Shown: in pieces, positions 12,401 through 22,493 of the stretch
Numbering within the stretch: position 1 is the stretch's first letter
How the letters are laid out: every line of letters begins with the position of its first letter
Source: Oscarella lobularis
Taxonomy: Eukaryota > Porifera > Homoscleromorpha > Homosclerophorida > Oscarellidae
DNA length: 64,000 nucleotides
Direction: 5' to 3'
Assembly: GCF_947507565.1 (NCBI RefSeq)
Contig: NC_089190.1
Location: 2,410,679 to 2,474,678, forward strand
Translations under genes and position numbers: made by a program
Notes under the pieces: model-generated
Told to the model about the DNA's origin: nothing
The model's input: only the letters and a program-made list of their open reading frames with translations
The model's database searches: none

Positions 12401-13263
12401 TGTCATCATTTTAATTAATTAACCTGATCTAGAAAGTCTGTCATCTCGTCAGCGTCACATCGAAATATTTGACTAAAAATCTTGACAAGCTGTCTATTTT
12501 TCAAGTTATAGACCCGCTTTGCCTCGGCAGGCAAAAGCAATTTGAACACCAAATAAGGATCTCCATAGAAAGCACTTCCTGTCGTTCCGTTTTCTATATA
12601 TTTTGCTACGAGTTGACTCTTTTCCGTGTGACTTGTCTCCGCTTCTAATTTCTCGCAAAGACGCCGAAATTGGCGAAAGCTGTTGTCCGCTTCAGCTGCC
12701 ATCGCATCGGTTCCCAAAGGAGGCCCCGTTTTCTTCTCGACAACCGCTTTACTTTCATCTGACGTCACCGCCGACTTTTTGGCATTTTTCGACGGCGCCG
12801 CTGCCGTACCTTTTTTCGACGACAAGAAATCTACGAAAAAAATTGACCACCACGCCCCTTCTAAGCCGCTAAGCTTTGCTCTCTCTCTCTCTCTCTCACC
12901 GAAGATGAGTTTCTTTACATCGTCTTGTTCTTCCTTGCGCATGGTATCGTACCCTTGCAAATCGGCTGTACTTTCAATCTTTTTCGTCGTTGCACGAGCT
13001 CGTTGGAAAGAATCGAAGATGCATTTGACGTGATACCACGTTCGCATCTTTCCATCGTCGCTGAACGGACTCGACGTCTCCTTTCCAATTCTCGGAGATC
13101 CCTTGTCAATTTTTTCCTTGCATTTTTTGCAGCCACTTCTTCCCGATCGAGCGTATTCGATCACGTATTCGGCGTCAGCCATCGTGCGAGTAAAGATTAG
13201 AAATGGAGGAGGAGGACGAACGAAGGCGGCTTGCAATCGTTGCGATATGACTCGGATAAGCAT
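9444..13263 (-). CDS. LIG3: DNA ligase III (nuclear and probably mitochondrial forms)
   Basis: ATP-dependent ligase of single-strand break and base-excision repair. It has an N-terminal PARP-type zinc finger (GRSGCKKCKEKIDKGSPRIGK, WYHVKC), then the DNA-binding domain (FRQFRRLCEKL, ARVYNL-like KRVYNLKNRQLVKIF). The nucleotidyltransferase domain carries active-site KYDGER (11627-11644), and KKDYLAEGAMADTADLVVLG and WEITGAEFSKS follow. The C-terminal BRCT end reads SFEWVWQCIEKQKLL and stops at TAA 9444-9446. Two in-frame ATGs matter. The first, at 13263, gives a basic leader of 27 residues rich in Arg and Leu. The second, at 13182, gives MADAEYVIEYARSG, equivalent to the nuclear start of human LIG3 (MAEQRFCVDYAKRG). 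In vertebrates the upstream ATG makes the mitochondrial form, and the same layout is seen here. There are about 17 exons with small introns. Confidence 0.93.
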
Positions 13264-13349
13264 GGAACGCGTGAGCTGCGGCGCGAGGGCGGACGAGCAT
13301 GCGCTACCATTAGCGCCTGGCCCTAGAGTTGATATTCCGGTTACCTAAT
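13264..13349. promoter_or_regulatory. Bidirectional promoter between LIG3 and SOD2
   Basis: There are 86 bp between the divergent ATGs. The interval holds GCATGCGC (13297-13304), which resembles half of an NRF1 site (YGCGCAYGCGCR). NRF1 is a known regulator of nuclear genes for mitochondrial proteins, and both flanking products can be mitochondrial. Binding here is inferred. Confidence 0.45.
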
Positions 13350-14257
13350 ATGTTCGCCCGGCGTTCGTTTGTCGTCGGCGTTCGCGCCATGACGTCGATG
13401 ATGCGATTGAAACACACTCTGCCAGATCTTCCCTACGACTACAGCGCTCTCGAGCCGACGATATCGGGGCAAATAATGGAACTTCATCATTCGAAGCATC
13501 ACGCCGCCTACGTCAATAATCTCAACATTGCAGAGGAAAAACTAGGCGAAGCCATATCGAAAAGTAGATAGAACACTCTTCATCACAGATTGCCGGCTGC
13601 CCAACGGCAACATCTGCTGTCTACTGTATAGATGATACAGGAGCTCACATTGCTCTGCAGCCAGCTCTCAAATTCAACGGAGGTGGACACATTAATCATT
13701 CGATTTTCTGGACCAATCTTTGTCCTGGCGGTTCTGCCCATCCCAAAGGCATGTCACTGTATCTTCTCTTTACAATAATGATCAGATGAATGACACTCGT
13801 GGGGGGGTTTCATTTCTAGGGGATTTGATGAATGCCATTACGAAAGATTTCGGATCGTTGGAAAATCTACAGACGGCCTTGTCTGCAAAGGCGGTCGCCG
13901 TCCAAGGATCCGGTTGGGCTTGGCTTGTATGCACGCCGATTCTAAAAAATGTACAATAGAAAATCATACATTTTTGCTCTCAAGGGCTATAGCAAAAGTG
14001 AGAATCGTCTTCAACTGGCTGCCTGTGCTAATCAAGATCCCTTAGAAGCTACAACAGGTGAGACTAGAAACTTGAGGGAGGTAGTAGTCAACTTGAGTTT
14101 ATGAAATTACAGGCTTGGTGCCATTATTGGGAATTGACGTGTGGGAACATGCCTACTATATGCAGTACAAGAATGTCAGACCTGATTATGTCAAGGCCAT
14201 TTGGGACGTTGTCAATTGGGAAAACGTTCTCCAACGTTTTGTTGCAGCTCACAAGTA
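13350..14257 (+). CDS. SOD2: Superoxide dismutase [Mn], mitochondrial
   Basis: Converts superoxide to peroxide and oxygen in the mitochondrial matrix. The ATG at 13350 opens a basic presequence ([19 protein letters not shown]), then [20 protein letters not shown] and [15 protein letters not shown], which holds the first metal-ligand His. [23 protein letters not shown], and [15 protein letters not shown] supply the second His and the Asp/His ligands. [13 protein letters not shown] and RFVAAHK end at TAG 14255-14257. There are about five exons. The intron after ...AHPK (13749) appears to use a GC donor, because only that joins in frame to [13 protein letters not shown]. The second junction, near 13561, is ambiguous: one reading keeps about 18 extra residues, another joins ISK directly to [11 protein letters not shown]. 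Confidence 0.93.
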
Positions 14258-14377
14258 GAAGATTCGTCGTGTCCTCTTACTTATTCTCTCTGTTCTGTTT
14301 TCCTCAAAAACTGTAGCTTGGCAGCAATGAAAAACCAAAACCAAAATACAACAGTGTACTACCTTGCTTCTCGTTCG

Positions 14378-17377
14378 TTACAGTTGCAGTAAACCTCCGA
14401 GTTTCACCTTGCTCTTCTTCTGTATAGAATCCACTATTGTAGCAAACGCAGGCTCCCACGATTCGTGTCTACTTCTAATCCGCCTAAAAATCCCAAATTA
14501 ATCCGTTAATAAATTATTTAATTAAAACACACCTACCTTTTAAAGTATCTCAATAAGGTTACTATTGTTTCCAAGTTCCACTGATCCATCAACTCTTCCA
14601 GATACTCGTTAAAAACGTCAATATCCACCTCTTCAGGATCTACACAACAAAACTCATTCTCACTAGTGGTCATTTCGCCCCCAATTCTGACGCGATCACG
14701 ACCTTCAGTGCTGCTCAGCCAATCACTGATCACTTTTTGAACGTCCGCTAATTGATCAACTCCAAGTAGAGTGGGCTATCGTAGAACAACATTTCTTCGC
14801 AAGCCGTTCAGTCACTGACTTTGCACCACCCTTACCTTCTTTACCTTCTTTTCAACACTCTCCTCTTTGTCGTTTGTCTGATTCTTTTTTGGCTCGCTAA
14901 CAGGAACTTTATCAAGTCGCGCTACTGGCTCTCTCTTTTTGTATGCAGATAAGATCTCCTTCCGAACGGCACTGGGCAGGGCATTTAGACACTCAGGATC
15001 AACCTAGAAGATTAACAGTCACAGCAGCAGGAGAGGTGTTGCTGCAGAAGCAGGCAGACTTTACTTACTTCAGATAAAGGAGGCAAAGCCTGCACGGGTT
15101 CTATAGGTTTAGCCTTCGCTAAAGACGTTGTGCCTGTATCGTTGGCACTGCACTTGTTTCCACGATCAACGGCTTTCCTTTTGGACACTTTTCGTATTTT
15201 TGATTGCAACTCCTCTGGTAATGCTTCCAACACCGACTGATCAATCTGTATTGAAGAGAAAACAATTGATGATGATAAAGTATTCGTAACTATGAGCATT
15301 GCAAACTTGAGAGGATGAAGGAACGTCTAGAGACTCATTCCATTCATCTTCGTTTGTACTATTAGCTGTGGCTGCTGTGGCTGCGGCGGCGGCAGCTTGA
15401 GACAGAGACGGCAAAAAAGGTAGTCGAGGAGGCTGAGCTACCGGCTTCGACTTGAAAAGCAAAAGACGTTTCGCGGGACTACGACGAATCGTTCTCAGCG
15501 ACGGCGGCGGCTTTTCCTTCTCTATGATCTTCTCCTCGTCTGTCGTGGCCGTCGTCGTATATTCAAAAATTGCCTTCTGGCCCTTCTCGCGTTGAGTAGT
15601 CGATGATTGTTGCTCAGTTGAAATGAGCTTGCTCATCTGTATTCCCATCTAACCGGTGCAGAATCTATTTCAACTTTGTCGCGCTTAGTTTGTAGTTAGT
15701 TTACCCCTCTGATATCGTCGGCAGACACTCCTAATTGTCGCACTAGTTTCAGGGATTCTTGGGCAATTTTAGCAGAGTCGTTGGTAGCTTCGGCGAAATT
15801 GATTGACTTTGACTTATTGTCACAGTGTCCGTGCCCAAGAAATTTCCTCGGTTCCTTGGGTGCGTCACTTGCTTTCACCTTCATCTACAAGCCAACTTTA
15901 TTGACTGAAAATTCAAGAGTTCGTATCCATTACTGTACCTTGAGTGTTAGAGTTTTTCCTTTAACTGCGGCATTATTCAAACGTCGTTGGACTTCTTTAG
16001 ATAAATTGGTTAGAAATATTTCGACTTGGGCCATCTGCGGCGAAACAACTATATGTACTAGTCCATCGTATCATCATTGACGGCGGCTCACATTGTTCAA
16101 TCGGATGCCGTAATTAATTTCAGCTGAAAGCGATTTTCGTTCTCTCACTATTTTCAACTGTCTGTCGTCAATTCCGCGGCAATATTCATGTAAAGCTTTC
16201 CCGGTTTTTAGACCGAATTCCTCCTGCAGCCAAGCCAACGACTTTGCCTTCAAGTCAGCGCAAGTCTCAATATTGGCCTCCTTCAACTTTTTCTTTGCCA
16301 CGTAACCAACTCCTAAGTCCATGACCCCATAGCACACAGTTTGGTTACAAATGAAAGTGTTGAACCTGGTAGAGCGCTCACTGGCTGACACGTCATAAAA
16401 TCGTCGGCAATTTCTGCTTTCACCTCGTAGATCCCATCGGGTTTCGCTTTCCGTGTGGCCATTCGAGCTAGAAGAATATTTGGTCCTACAAACAATTCAT
16501 TTCTCACCTTCATATGCATCCTTATTAGTGTACCTATTCCCACTGATGCGCAGCAATGCGTTTTTTCAAAGACATCTTGTCGAATTTTCGCCGCTAAACG
16601 ACGTGGCAGCGACTCCTGTGCCGTCGAAGCATCATCGTCGTCGTCGTCATCGTCGTCTGTGTCCAACATCAAGTCGGTTACATCGACGTAGGCTTCATCG
16701 CAACTGACCGCTTCAATCTCGAGAGTATAACTATTCAATGAGAAATAGAAAAATGAATTATGTGTAAATTTGCAAGCAAGGTACCTTGCCAACGTGTCAT
16801 ACAGCACTTGAGACGTTTCTCTATATTGAACAAAATCGTAAGGAACCGTAATCAAATTTGGACACAATTCCAATGCTCGACCAACAAACATTCCATTTCG
16901 AACGCCCGCTTCTCGAGCCTCATAGCTACACGAAGCAATTTCCGAATACGATTCGCCACCACCGCCGCCTCTTTCCTTTTCAATTTTCTTCTTCGTGTTC
17001 TGAGCATGACAAACGGCGACAGGTTTTCCCTTGAGATTGGCTCGATTTCTCAAGCTCACAGACACAAAAAAGCAATCCATATCAATATGCATTATCGTTC
17101 TTCTTAGTCGTCGTCGTAAATCGTTTCTCGACGGAGACAGCTTGGGACAAGTAGTTCTCTTGCTTTTTGCGTACAACGTTGCCACGTAGTCGCGAAATTC
17201 GGCGCCCCAAGTGGAGAGATAGTGCAAACGCGAGTTGCTGTAAAAATCACTCACAAACGAAGCATCTGTTGTATGACGAACACTTCTGACGACAGACTTG
17301 CTTGGACTTTTTTGCTCGGGTGACGCCGCACAGTCATCATCGTCGTTGTCAATGACATCCTCTATATCTTCGTCATT

Positions 17378-17411
<34 letters not shown>

Positions 17412-18162
17412 TCACCCTCATCATCAGCATTTGGTATTTTTTCTTTGGGAGACGTTTGAAAGGTGAGTCCAGGTTGTGCTTCTGATCGATTTGTGTAGAG
17501 CAAATAATGATCAACAGAAAGTAATTTTCCTGCTTCAATGCTAAAGTCCATGCACCAGAGACTACTGTATATACAGTAGACGTCATCATGCATTGCTCAC
17601 CTGTCAACAATCCATTGAGGTTGAACAATTTTCTGGTGTCTAAAAATGGAGCAATAATCTTTTCAACTACATGTATGAGAGTCATACTTGAGATCGCTAA
17701 TTTTTGCTCCCGCTAATTGATTGGCAATCATGTGCGTCACGTTTGTTTTCGAGTAAAAATAGGCATAGTTTCCTCCGTGGAGCTTCATCATTTTTTTCAG
17801 TTCGTCGGCAGTGGGGGCTAAATTTAGAAGAATTGAAAACAGAATTTTCAAATTTCTTTCTCTTCTCACTCACTCGTGTAACCGTTCACGTAAATAGTTA
17901 TACCAGAAAATATCGACGAAATAGGAGTGAGACTATTGCAAGAATTCCAAATTGATTTTTTTTCTCATCTTGGTATCCACCTCTCATCCATTTTGTCGCT
18001 TTCACTAAACTGTTTGTTCAATTTTCGCTTCTTTGCCTCCATGTAGCCACCCTAAGGCAACAAGGGTCCCCCTCGACCTCACGCTAGCTGTGCTTCCATT
18101 CGACATACTAATTCTTCCCAAGCAGCACTTTGAAAGCCCTTTCGTCGTCGACTTCGCGACAT
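14378..18162 (-). CDS. REV1: DNA repair protein REV1 (Y-family deoxycytidyl transferase)
   Basis: Translesion synthesis scaffold and dCMP transferase. The ATG at 18162 gives MSRSRRRKGFQSAAWEEL|GGYMEAKKRKLNKQF, matching the REV1 start (WETWGGYMAAKVQKLEEQF). The BRCT domain reads SSIFSGITIYVNGYT, ADELKKMMKLHGG and THMIANQLAGAKISDLK. The catalytic domain reads IMHIDMDCFFVSV, EIASCSYEAREAGVRNGMF, EAVSCDEAYVDVTDL and NILLARMATRKAKPDG. Little-finger and later segments read ERKSLSAEINYGIR and KFLGHGHCDN. A ubiquitin-binding motif is visible (DQSVLEALPEELQ), and the C-terminal polymerase-interaction domain ends IRSRHESWEPAFATIV. The stop is TAA 14378-14380. Two aspartate runs encoded by GAC repeats (about 17377-17412 and 16629-16660) are unusual insertions. 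Exon count is about 20. The first three exons are duplicated at 21134-21443. Confidence 0.93.
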
Positions 18163-18459
18163 TTCGGCTACACCAGGCAACACCGCGCAGAGTAAAGTAG
18201 GCGTGGCTATTGTTTACGACAGTCGTAACAGAAATCAGGGTCCAAAAAGCTAAACACAAGTCGTATTTTTAAGATAAAAGCATCTTAGGCCTTATAATAA
18301 TAATAATAAGTCATTCCAACAAGTGTCTGTTTAGAAAACGCCAATTTTTGATGTCCAAACAGACCCCAAAGGGTCCCCCCAAAGGGCACTCAGTCTCCTG
18401 TACATACAACTGCGCATGCGTAAACGGTAACGCGCGTTACGTACAGTAGGAGTAAAGGA

Positions 18460-19565
18460 AGGCGACACGGCCGGCGACAGCAGAGCGGACAAACACTGCG
18501 CATGCTCGCCACTAGTGAGGTAACAATAGGGGTTAGCCAATCAGTACTCAAAGACGCGTTCTTCAAAATATTTTTGGCTGGGCCAAGGTCTAGAAGCCCT
18601 AGAAACATGTGAGTGTCCCATTATCGCACGGAGGCACGAAAAAACTTTTATTTGAGCCTCGACGGGTTTTTCATTTACGCTGCGGATTAGCAGATAATCG
18701 GACAGAAAGACAAAAACCCGCCTGTAGCTAGAGAACTTGGGCCTCCAATTTCGCGAATAATAGTTGAAATTTCACGTACGCTTAGGAGAATGTTTACTAT
18801 CAGCCTCTCATCTGATTTGGCGAGAAAATTTAGCGAAATATGCTTGAAATCCCATTTTCGCGGGTTCGCGTTCTCCGCAGCTGACGCCAACAGTTCGCCT
18901 CTCTTGGCGGCGAGACTCACACAGCATGTACGGCATTGACGTACGCTACCGTGGAGGAACAAAGAAAGGGCTCACGCGGTCTGATTTGGGGCACAGGAAA
19001 AGGAAACACAATTGTGATACTTCACGCCCGTGATGTCTGACTGTACACGTGAGGTCCTTCGCTGTTCGTCCACGGCAGCGTACGTCAATGCCGAACATGC
19101 TGTGTGAGTCTCGCCGCCAAGAGAGGCGAACTGTTGGCGTCAGCTGCGGAGAACGCGAACCCGCGAAAATGGGATTTCGAGCATATTTCGCTAAATTTTC
19201 TCGCCAAATCAGATGAGAGGCTGATAGTAAACATTCTCCTAAGCGTACGTGAAATTTCAGCTATTATTCGCGAAATTGGAGGCCCAAGTTCTCTAGCTAC
19301 AGGCGGGTTATTGTCTTTCTGGTCGATTATCTGCTAATCCGCAGCGTAAATGAAAAACCCGTCGAGGCTCAAATAAAAGTTTTTTCGTGCCCCCGTGCGA
19401 TAATGTGACATTCACATCTTCCTAGGGCTTCTAGACCTTGGCCCAGCCAAAAATATTTTGAAGAACGCGTCTTTGAGTACTGATTGGCTAACCCCTATTG
19501 TTACCTCACTAGCGGGCGAGCATGCGCAGTGTTTGTCCGCCCTGCTGCCGGCGACGGCGACACGG
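18460..19565. mobile_element. Long inverted repeat (fold-back type element)
   Basis: The left arm (about 18460-18960) and the reverse complement of the right arm (about 19068-19565) match closely over about 500 bp, with a spacer of about 107 bp. Matched landmarks include GGACAAACACTGCGCATGCTCG at the outer ends, ACGCTGCGGATTAGCAGATAA in the middle and GGCATTGACGTACGCT at the inner ends. Both arms translate to related open frames on opposite strands, but this follows from the repeat itself. No transposase is visible and no target duplication was found. A TGCGCATGCG motif (NRF1-like) lies next to the left arm, at about 18411. Confidence 0.75.
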
Positions 19566-19757
19566 GACACGGGGGGCCCGGCGACACGAGGCCCCGAGCA
19601 AGGAACGCTGCAAGGAATGGTATTGTAGCGAACGATTGACGTTCAGATCGAAGAGGTGCGAGACGGATTCAGCTTACCGTATCTATCTATATTTAGACAA
19701 ATACGTTTGTCCGCGGGCTGCTAAACGCCATTTCGACAGGATTTGGCAGACAAGTAG

Positions 19758-21074
19758 TTGGCCAGTCGTTGGTCGCTGCTGTCGTGGCTTTTTTTGGCAG
19801 TCTTCGTTTTTGTATATGGTTTTCCCTTCTCCTCTCTGAATCCGCAGAGCTACCGTCTAGCTTCGTCTATTAGCCAGGGAGCGATTCGTCGCCCATCGCC
19901 GTTGACAGAAAGAGCACTCCTCGTTCGACGTGACGAAGAATCTCACGATTTCCTTTTCCATAGCCGAATTGAAGGAGCTTACACTGTTCTGGTGGGACCT
20001 CACGGTTGCGGAAAAACAAAGATGCTTTTGGACATTGTTCGAAATGAAACTGGTATGGTCTACGTACAATATCTACGGGGGAAACTTTTTGAGGAGTTGC
20101 GAGGTGCTTTTGGGCTTCTCCTTCCATCTGAAATGCTGCCAACAAGTGTGTCGTTGTTTTCTCTTCTCGCTCGCACTCTATCGTACATCGACTGGGAAAT
20201 TGAAGATGACATAGAGGATAGTATAAGTTTGCTATTGAAAGTGATTCTACCAGAAGCGGATGCTTACAAAAAGAAAACGGGAAAGCCGTTTGTTCTGATT
20301 ATAGACGATATTAACAAAATGCTCCTGGGTCGGGTTGACGGGAAAAGTGACCTGCACAAACTGCAGTTAGCCCTAAAGATCATAGCGGACAGTCTCGTTA
20401 TCCACGTAGTGCTCGTAGACTCTGCGGCGGGTGGGGTCGTTTCGCACTTATCCGATCGAAGTGATGCGTCCAGAATGGAAGTTGTAGAAGTCGGGGACAT
20501 TGACAGAGAGAAGTCTATTTATTTGCTCTCGCATTCAATCTCGGAGGAGATGGCTTTGAGGAGAGATGCGTCTGAGGTATACGAGCTCATCACTGGAGGG
20601 CGATTGTTGATCATATGGAAAGCAGTCAAGTGCATTAGAGCCAAGGCAAAGCAATTGACGATTGAATCACTCATTAAATGCGTTTCTATTGGCATGCGTA
20701 TTAGTCATCACTTGAAAGCTTGTGGACTTACATCCTACAATGAATCTTCACTTAGTTGGATGCTATTGAAGGACCTACTAGTAGGAGGAGACGTGTCTTT
20801 GGACGAATTCAACGAAAAGTACAATACACATCCTCAATCATCTGATTTTCACTTGATTATCCATTGTCTCATTGACAATGATATCGTATATCAGAACAGC
20901 AATCTCGATATCTCATTGTATAGTGCGTTGACGAAAACTGTCTTGATGCAAAAACTTCGTCGTCGTGGCATAACACAAGTGATCAGTCAAAATGAACTGG
21001 AGCATGGATCAAGGTCAGAAAAGGCTGAAAAAACGGGAAAAGTCAAGCTGGAGAATGGAAAATCTGAATTGTGA
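19758..21074 (+). CDS. P-loop ATPase reading frame, single exon, family not identified
   Basis: A 438-codon open frame with no intron. It has a hydrophobic N-terminal stretch (SLLSWLFLAVFVFVYGF), then a Walker A motif (VLVGPHGCGKTKMLLDI) and a Walker B-like motif (PFVLIIDDINKML). These fit an archaeal-type or STAND-like ATPase fold. The C-terminal half is helical with a charged Lys/Glu-rich tail. The frame is opened by TTG at 19758, preceded directly by TAG, so no normal start codon exists at its head. The first in-frame ATG is near 20022, inside the Walker A region. An upstream exon could supply the start: ATG at 19617-19619 is followed by GT, and the AG at 19756-19757 would join it in frame. 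It lies within the segment separating the two REV1 5' copies. Function unknown; it could be a gene, a retrocopy or transposon cargo. Confidence 0.55.
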   Translation: MASRWSLLSWLFLAVFVFVYGFPFSSLNPQSYRLASSISQGAIRRPSPLTERALLVRRDEESHDFLFHSRIEGAYTVLVGPHGCGKTKMLLDIVRNETGMVYVQYLRGKLFEELRGAFGLLLPSEMLPTSVSLFSLLARTLSYIDWEIEDDIEDSISLLLKVILPEADAYKKKTGKPFVLIIDDINKMLLGRVDGKSDLHKLQLALKIIADSLVIHVVLVDSAAGGVVSHLSDRSDASRMEVVEVGDIDREKSIYLLSHSISEEMALRRDASEVYELITGGRLLIIWKAVKCIRAKAKQLTIESLIKCVSIGMRISHHLKACGLTSYNESSLSWMLLKDLLVGGDVSLDEFNEKYNTHPQSSDFHLIIHCLIDNDIVYQNSNLDISLYSALTKTVLMQKLRRRGITQVISQNELEHGSRSEKAEKTGKVKLENGKSEL

Positions 21075-21133
21075 TCACAACCTTTAATTATATCTGATAA
21101 TATGTACGTGTACCAATGATTCTTGGGGTTATT

Positions 21134-21443
21134 GCTCACTCGTGTAACCGTTCACATAAATAGTTATACCGGAAAATATTGACGAAAATGCATGTAGGAG
21201 TGAGACTATTGCAAGAATTCCAAATTGATTTTTTATGGTATCCACCTCTCATCCATTTTGTCGCTTTCACTAAACTGTTTGTTCAATTTTCGCTTCTTTG
21301 CCTCCATGTAGCCACCCTAAGGCAACAAGGGTCCCCCTTCGACCTCACGCTAGCTGTGCTTCAATCTACATACTAGTCGAATTCCTCCCAAGCAGCACTT
21401 TGAAAGCCCTTTCGTCGTCGACTTCGCGACATTTCGGCTACAG
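21134..21443 (-). pseudogene. Duplicate of the REV1 5' end (exons 1-3), broken
   Basis: The segment repeats, in the same orientation, the sequence at about 17868-18175: the exon-3 end (NGYT region), exon 2 (GGYMEAKKRKL region), intron 1 and the exon-1 start. Differences include a loss of about 8 bp in intron 2, small insertions such as ATGCATG near 21187, and changes near the exon-1 donor. Nothing homologous to later REV1 exons follows at its left end, so it cannot encode REV1. Its 5' end faces TMEM222, 112 bp away. Confidence 0.85.
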
Positions 21444-21555
21444 GGCGTGCGTTAGCCTAGTCTGCCTGCCCCTCCCCTTGTTGTGGTTTCGCGAACAGAG
21501 ATCGAAAGTTCCGTCTCGACCTGGGTTTGTTTGTGAAGATTTGTCTGACAGACAG
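21444..21555. promoter_or_regulatory. TMEM222 promoter, probably once shared with REV1
   Basis: This 112-bp interval separates the broken REV1 5' copy from the TMEM222 ATG and has the same head-to-head spacing seen for other gene pairs in the window. That suggests the original bidirectional REV1/TMEM222 promoter. Inferred from layout. Confidence 0.4.
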
Positions 21556-22385
21556 ATGCTCGACGGCGTTTCATCGAACGAAATGGGTTTCGAGCAAGCG
21601 AAAATCGATGCGAATCGTCAAAGATTTCCTTACTGCGTCGTCTGGACTCCTATTCCCTTACTGACGTAATGGAGAAATAGTGGTAGAGTAGAGTACCGTT
21701 TTTATGTCTTTGGCGTCAATCGCGAAGGTGGCTTTTCCCTGTAATTGGTCACATGGGAATCGCGACGTCCGCTGGCGTCATTCGCGACTTTGCTGGACCC
21801 TACTACGTATCGGTATTATGCGCGTAATCTACTCTAACCCTCGTTAGTAAGTAAACTTGTGACGACTCTAGGAAGACGATATGGCCTTTGGAAGTCCGAC
21901 GAAGTAAATCACCCTAAATTATTAATTAATTAATTAATTAATTAATTAATTAATTAATTAATGAAGATACTGGCGAATGAATCCCAAGCTGTTGCGAGAG
22001 TCTGAATGGGATGACGCCGTTCATCAGGCATCGGAAGACTACAAACATCAAATGGTTAAAATCCAAAAGTGTTTGAAAGATGATGATGATGGTAATTTTC
22101 TAGCATAACCTGTGCTGCAACAATTGCCACTCTCACGTTGCCACGGCACTCAATCTGATGAAGTACAACGGATCGACGTCGTGGAATATGTTCAAGTTGG
22201 CCTTTCTCATATTGATCTACGGAAAATATGTCAAGTAATAATAAGTATACTTAATTAATTTTATGGGAAACGTCCTTTTCTTCTTCTTCTTCTTCTTCTT
22301 CAGCTTCTGGGCCGTTCTTAAGACGTGGTTGCCTTTTCTCATAATCGTTGCTATCACAGTGACCCTACTTGTTGTCTTTCACTGA
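21556..22385 (+). CDS. TMEM222: Transmembrane protein 222
   Basis: Small multipass membrane protein of the DUF778 family; its molecular role is not established. The start is ATG 21556 (MLDGVSSNEMGFEQ) or possibly 21589. RQRFPYCVVWTPIPLLT matches human TMEM222 (RFPYCVVWTPIPVLT). Then come FPVIGHMGIATSAGVIRDF, GPYYVSEDDMAFGSPTKYW and DAVHQASEDYKHQM. After a further intron, HNLCCNNCHSHVATALNLM is nearly identical to human HNLCCDNCHSHVALALNLM. STSWNMFKLAFLILIYGKYV and WAVLKTWLPFLIIV form the C-terminal membrane segments, ending at TGA 22383-22385. An ATTA microsatellite (21921-21962) fills one intron. AATAAA at about 22463 is a likely polyadenylation signal. It converges on VPS15 with 108 bp between stop codons. 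Confidence 0.93.
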
Positions 22386-22493
22386 TTTTTTTGTCCATTT
22401 GATTAGACACATACTCATACTAGTGTAGATTAGCATGATTTTTGCGAGCGAGCGAGTACATTAATAAAAGTGCATAGCCGCGACAATATGATC

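Noticed and set aside
18687-19337. Two frames on opposite strands encoding related peptides (SLAAKRGELLASAAENANP)
   Set aside because: They are mirror images of the inverted-repeat arms; there is no independent coding evidence or known domain.
21298-21555. Upstream in-frame extension of TMEM222
   Set aside because: It lies antisense to the duplicated REV1 5' end and has no similarity to TMEM222; the protein should start at 21556 or 21589.
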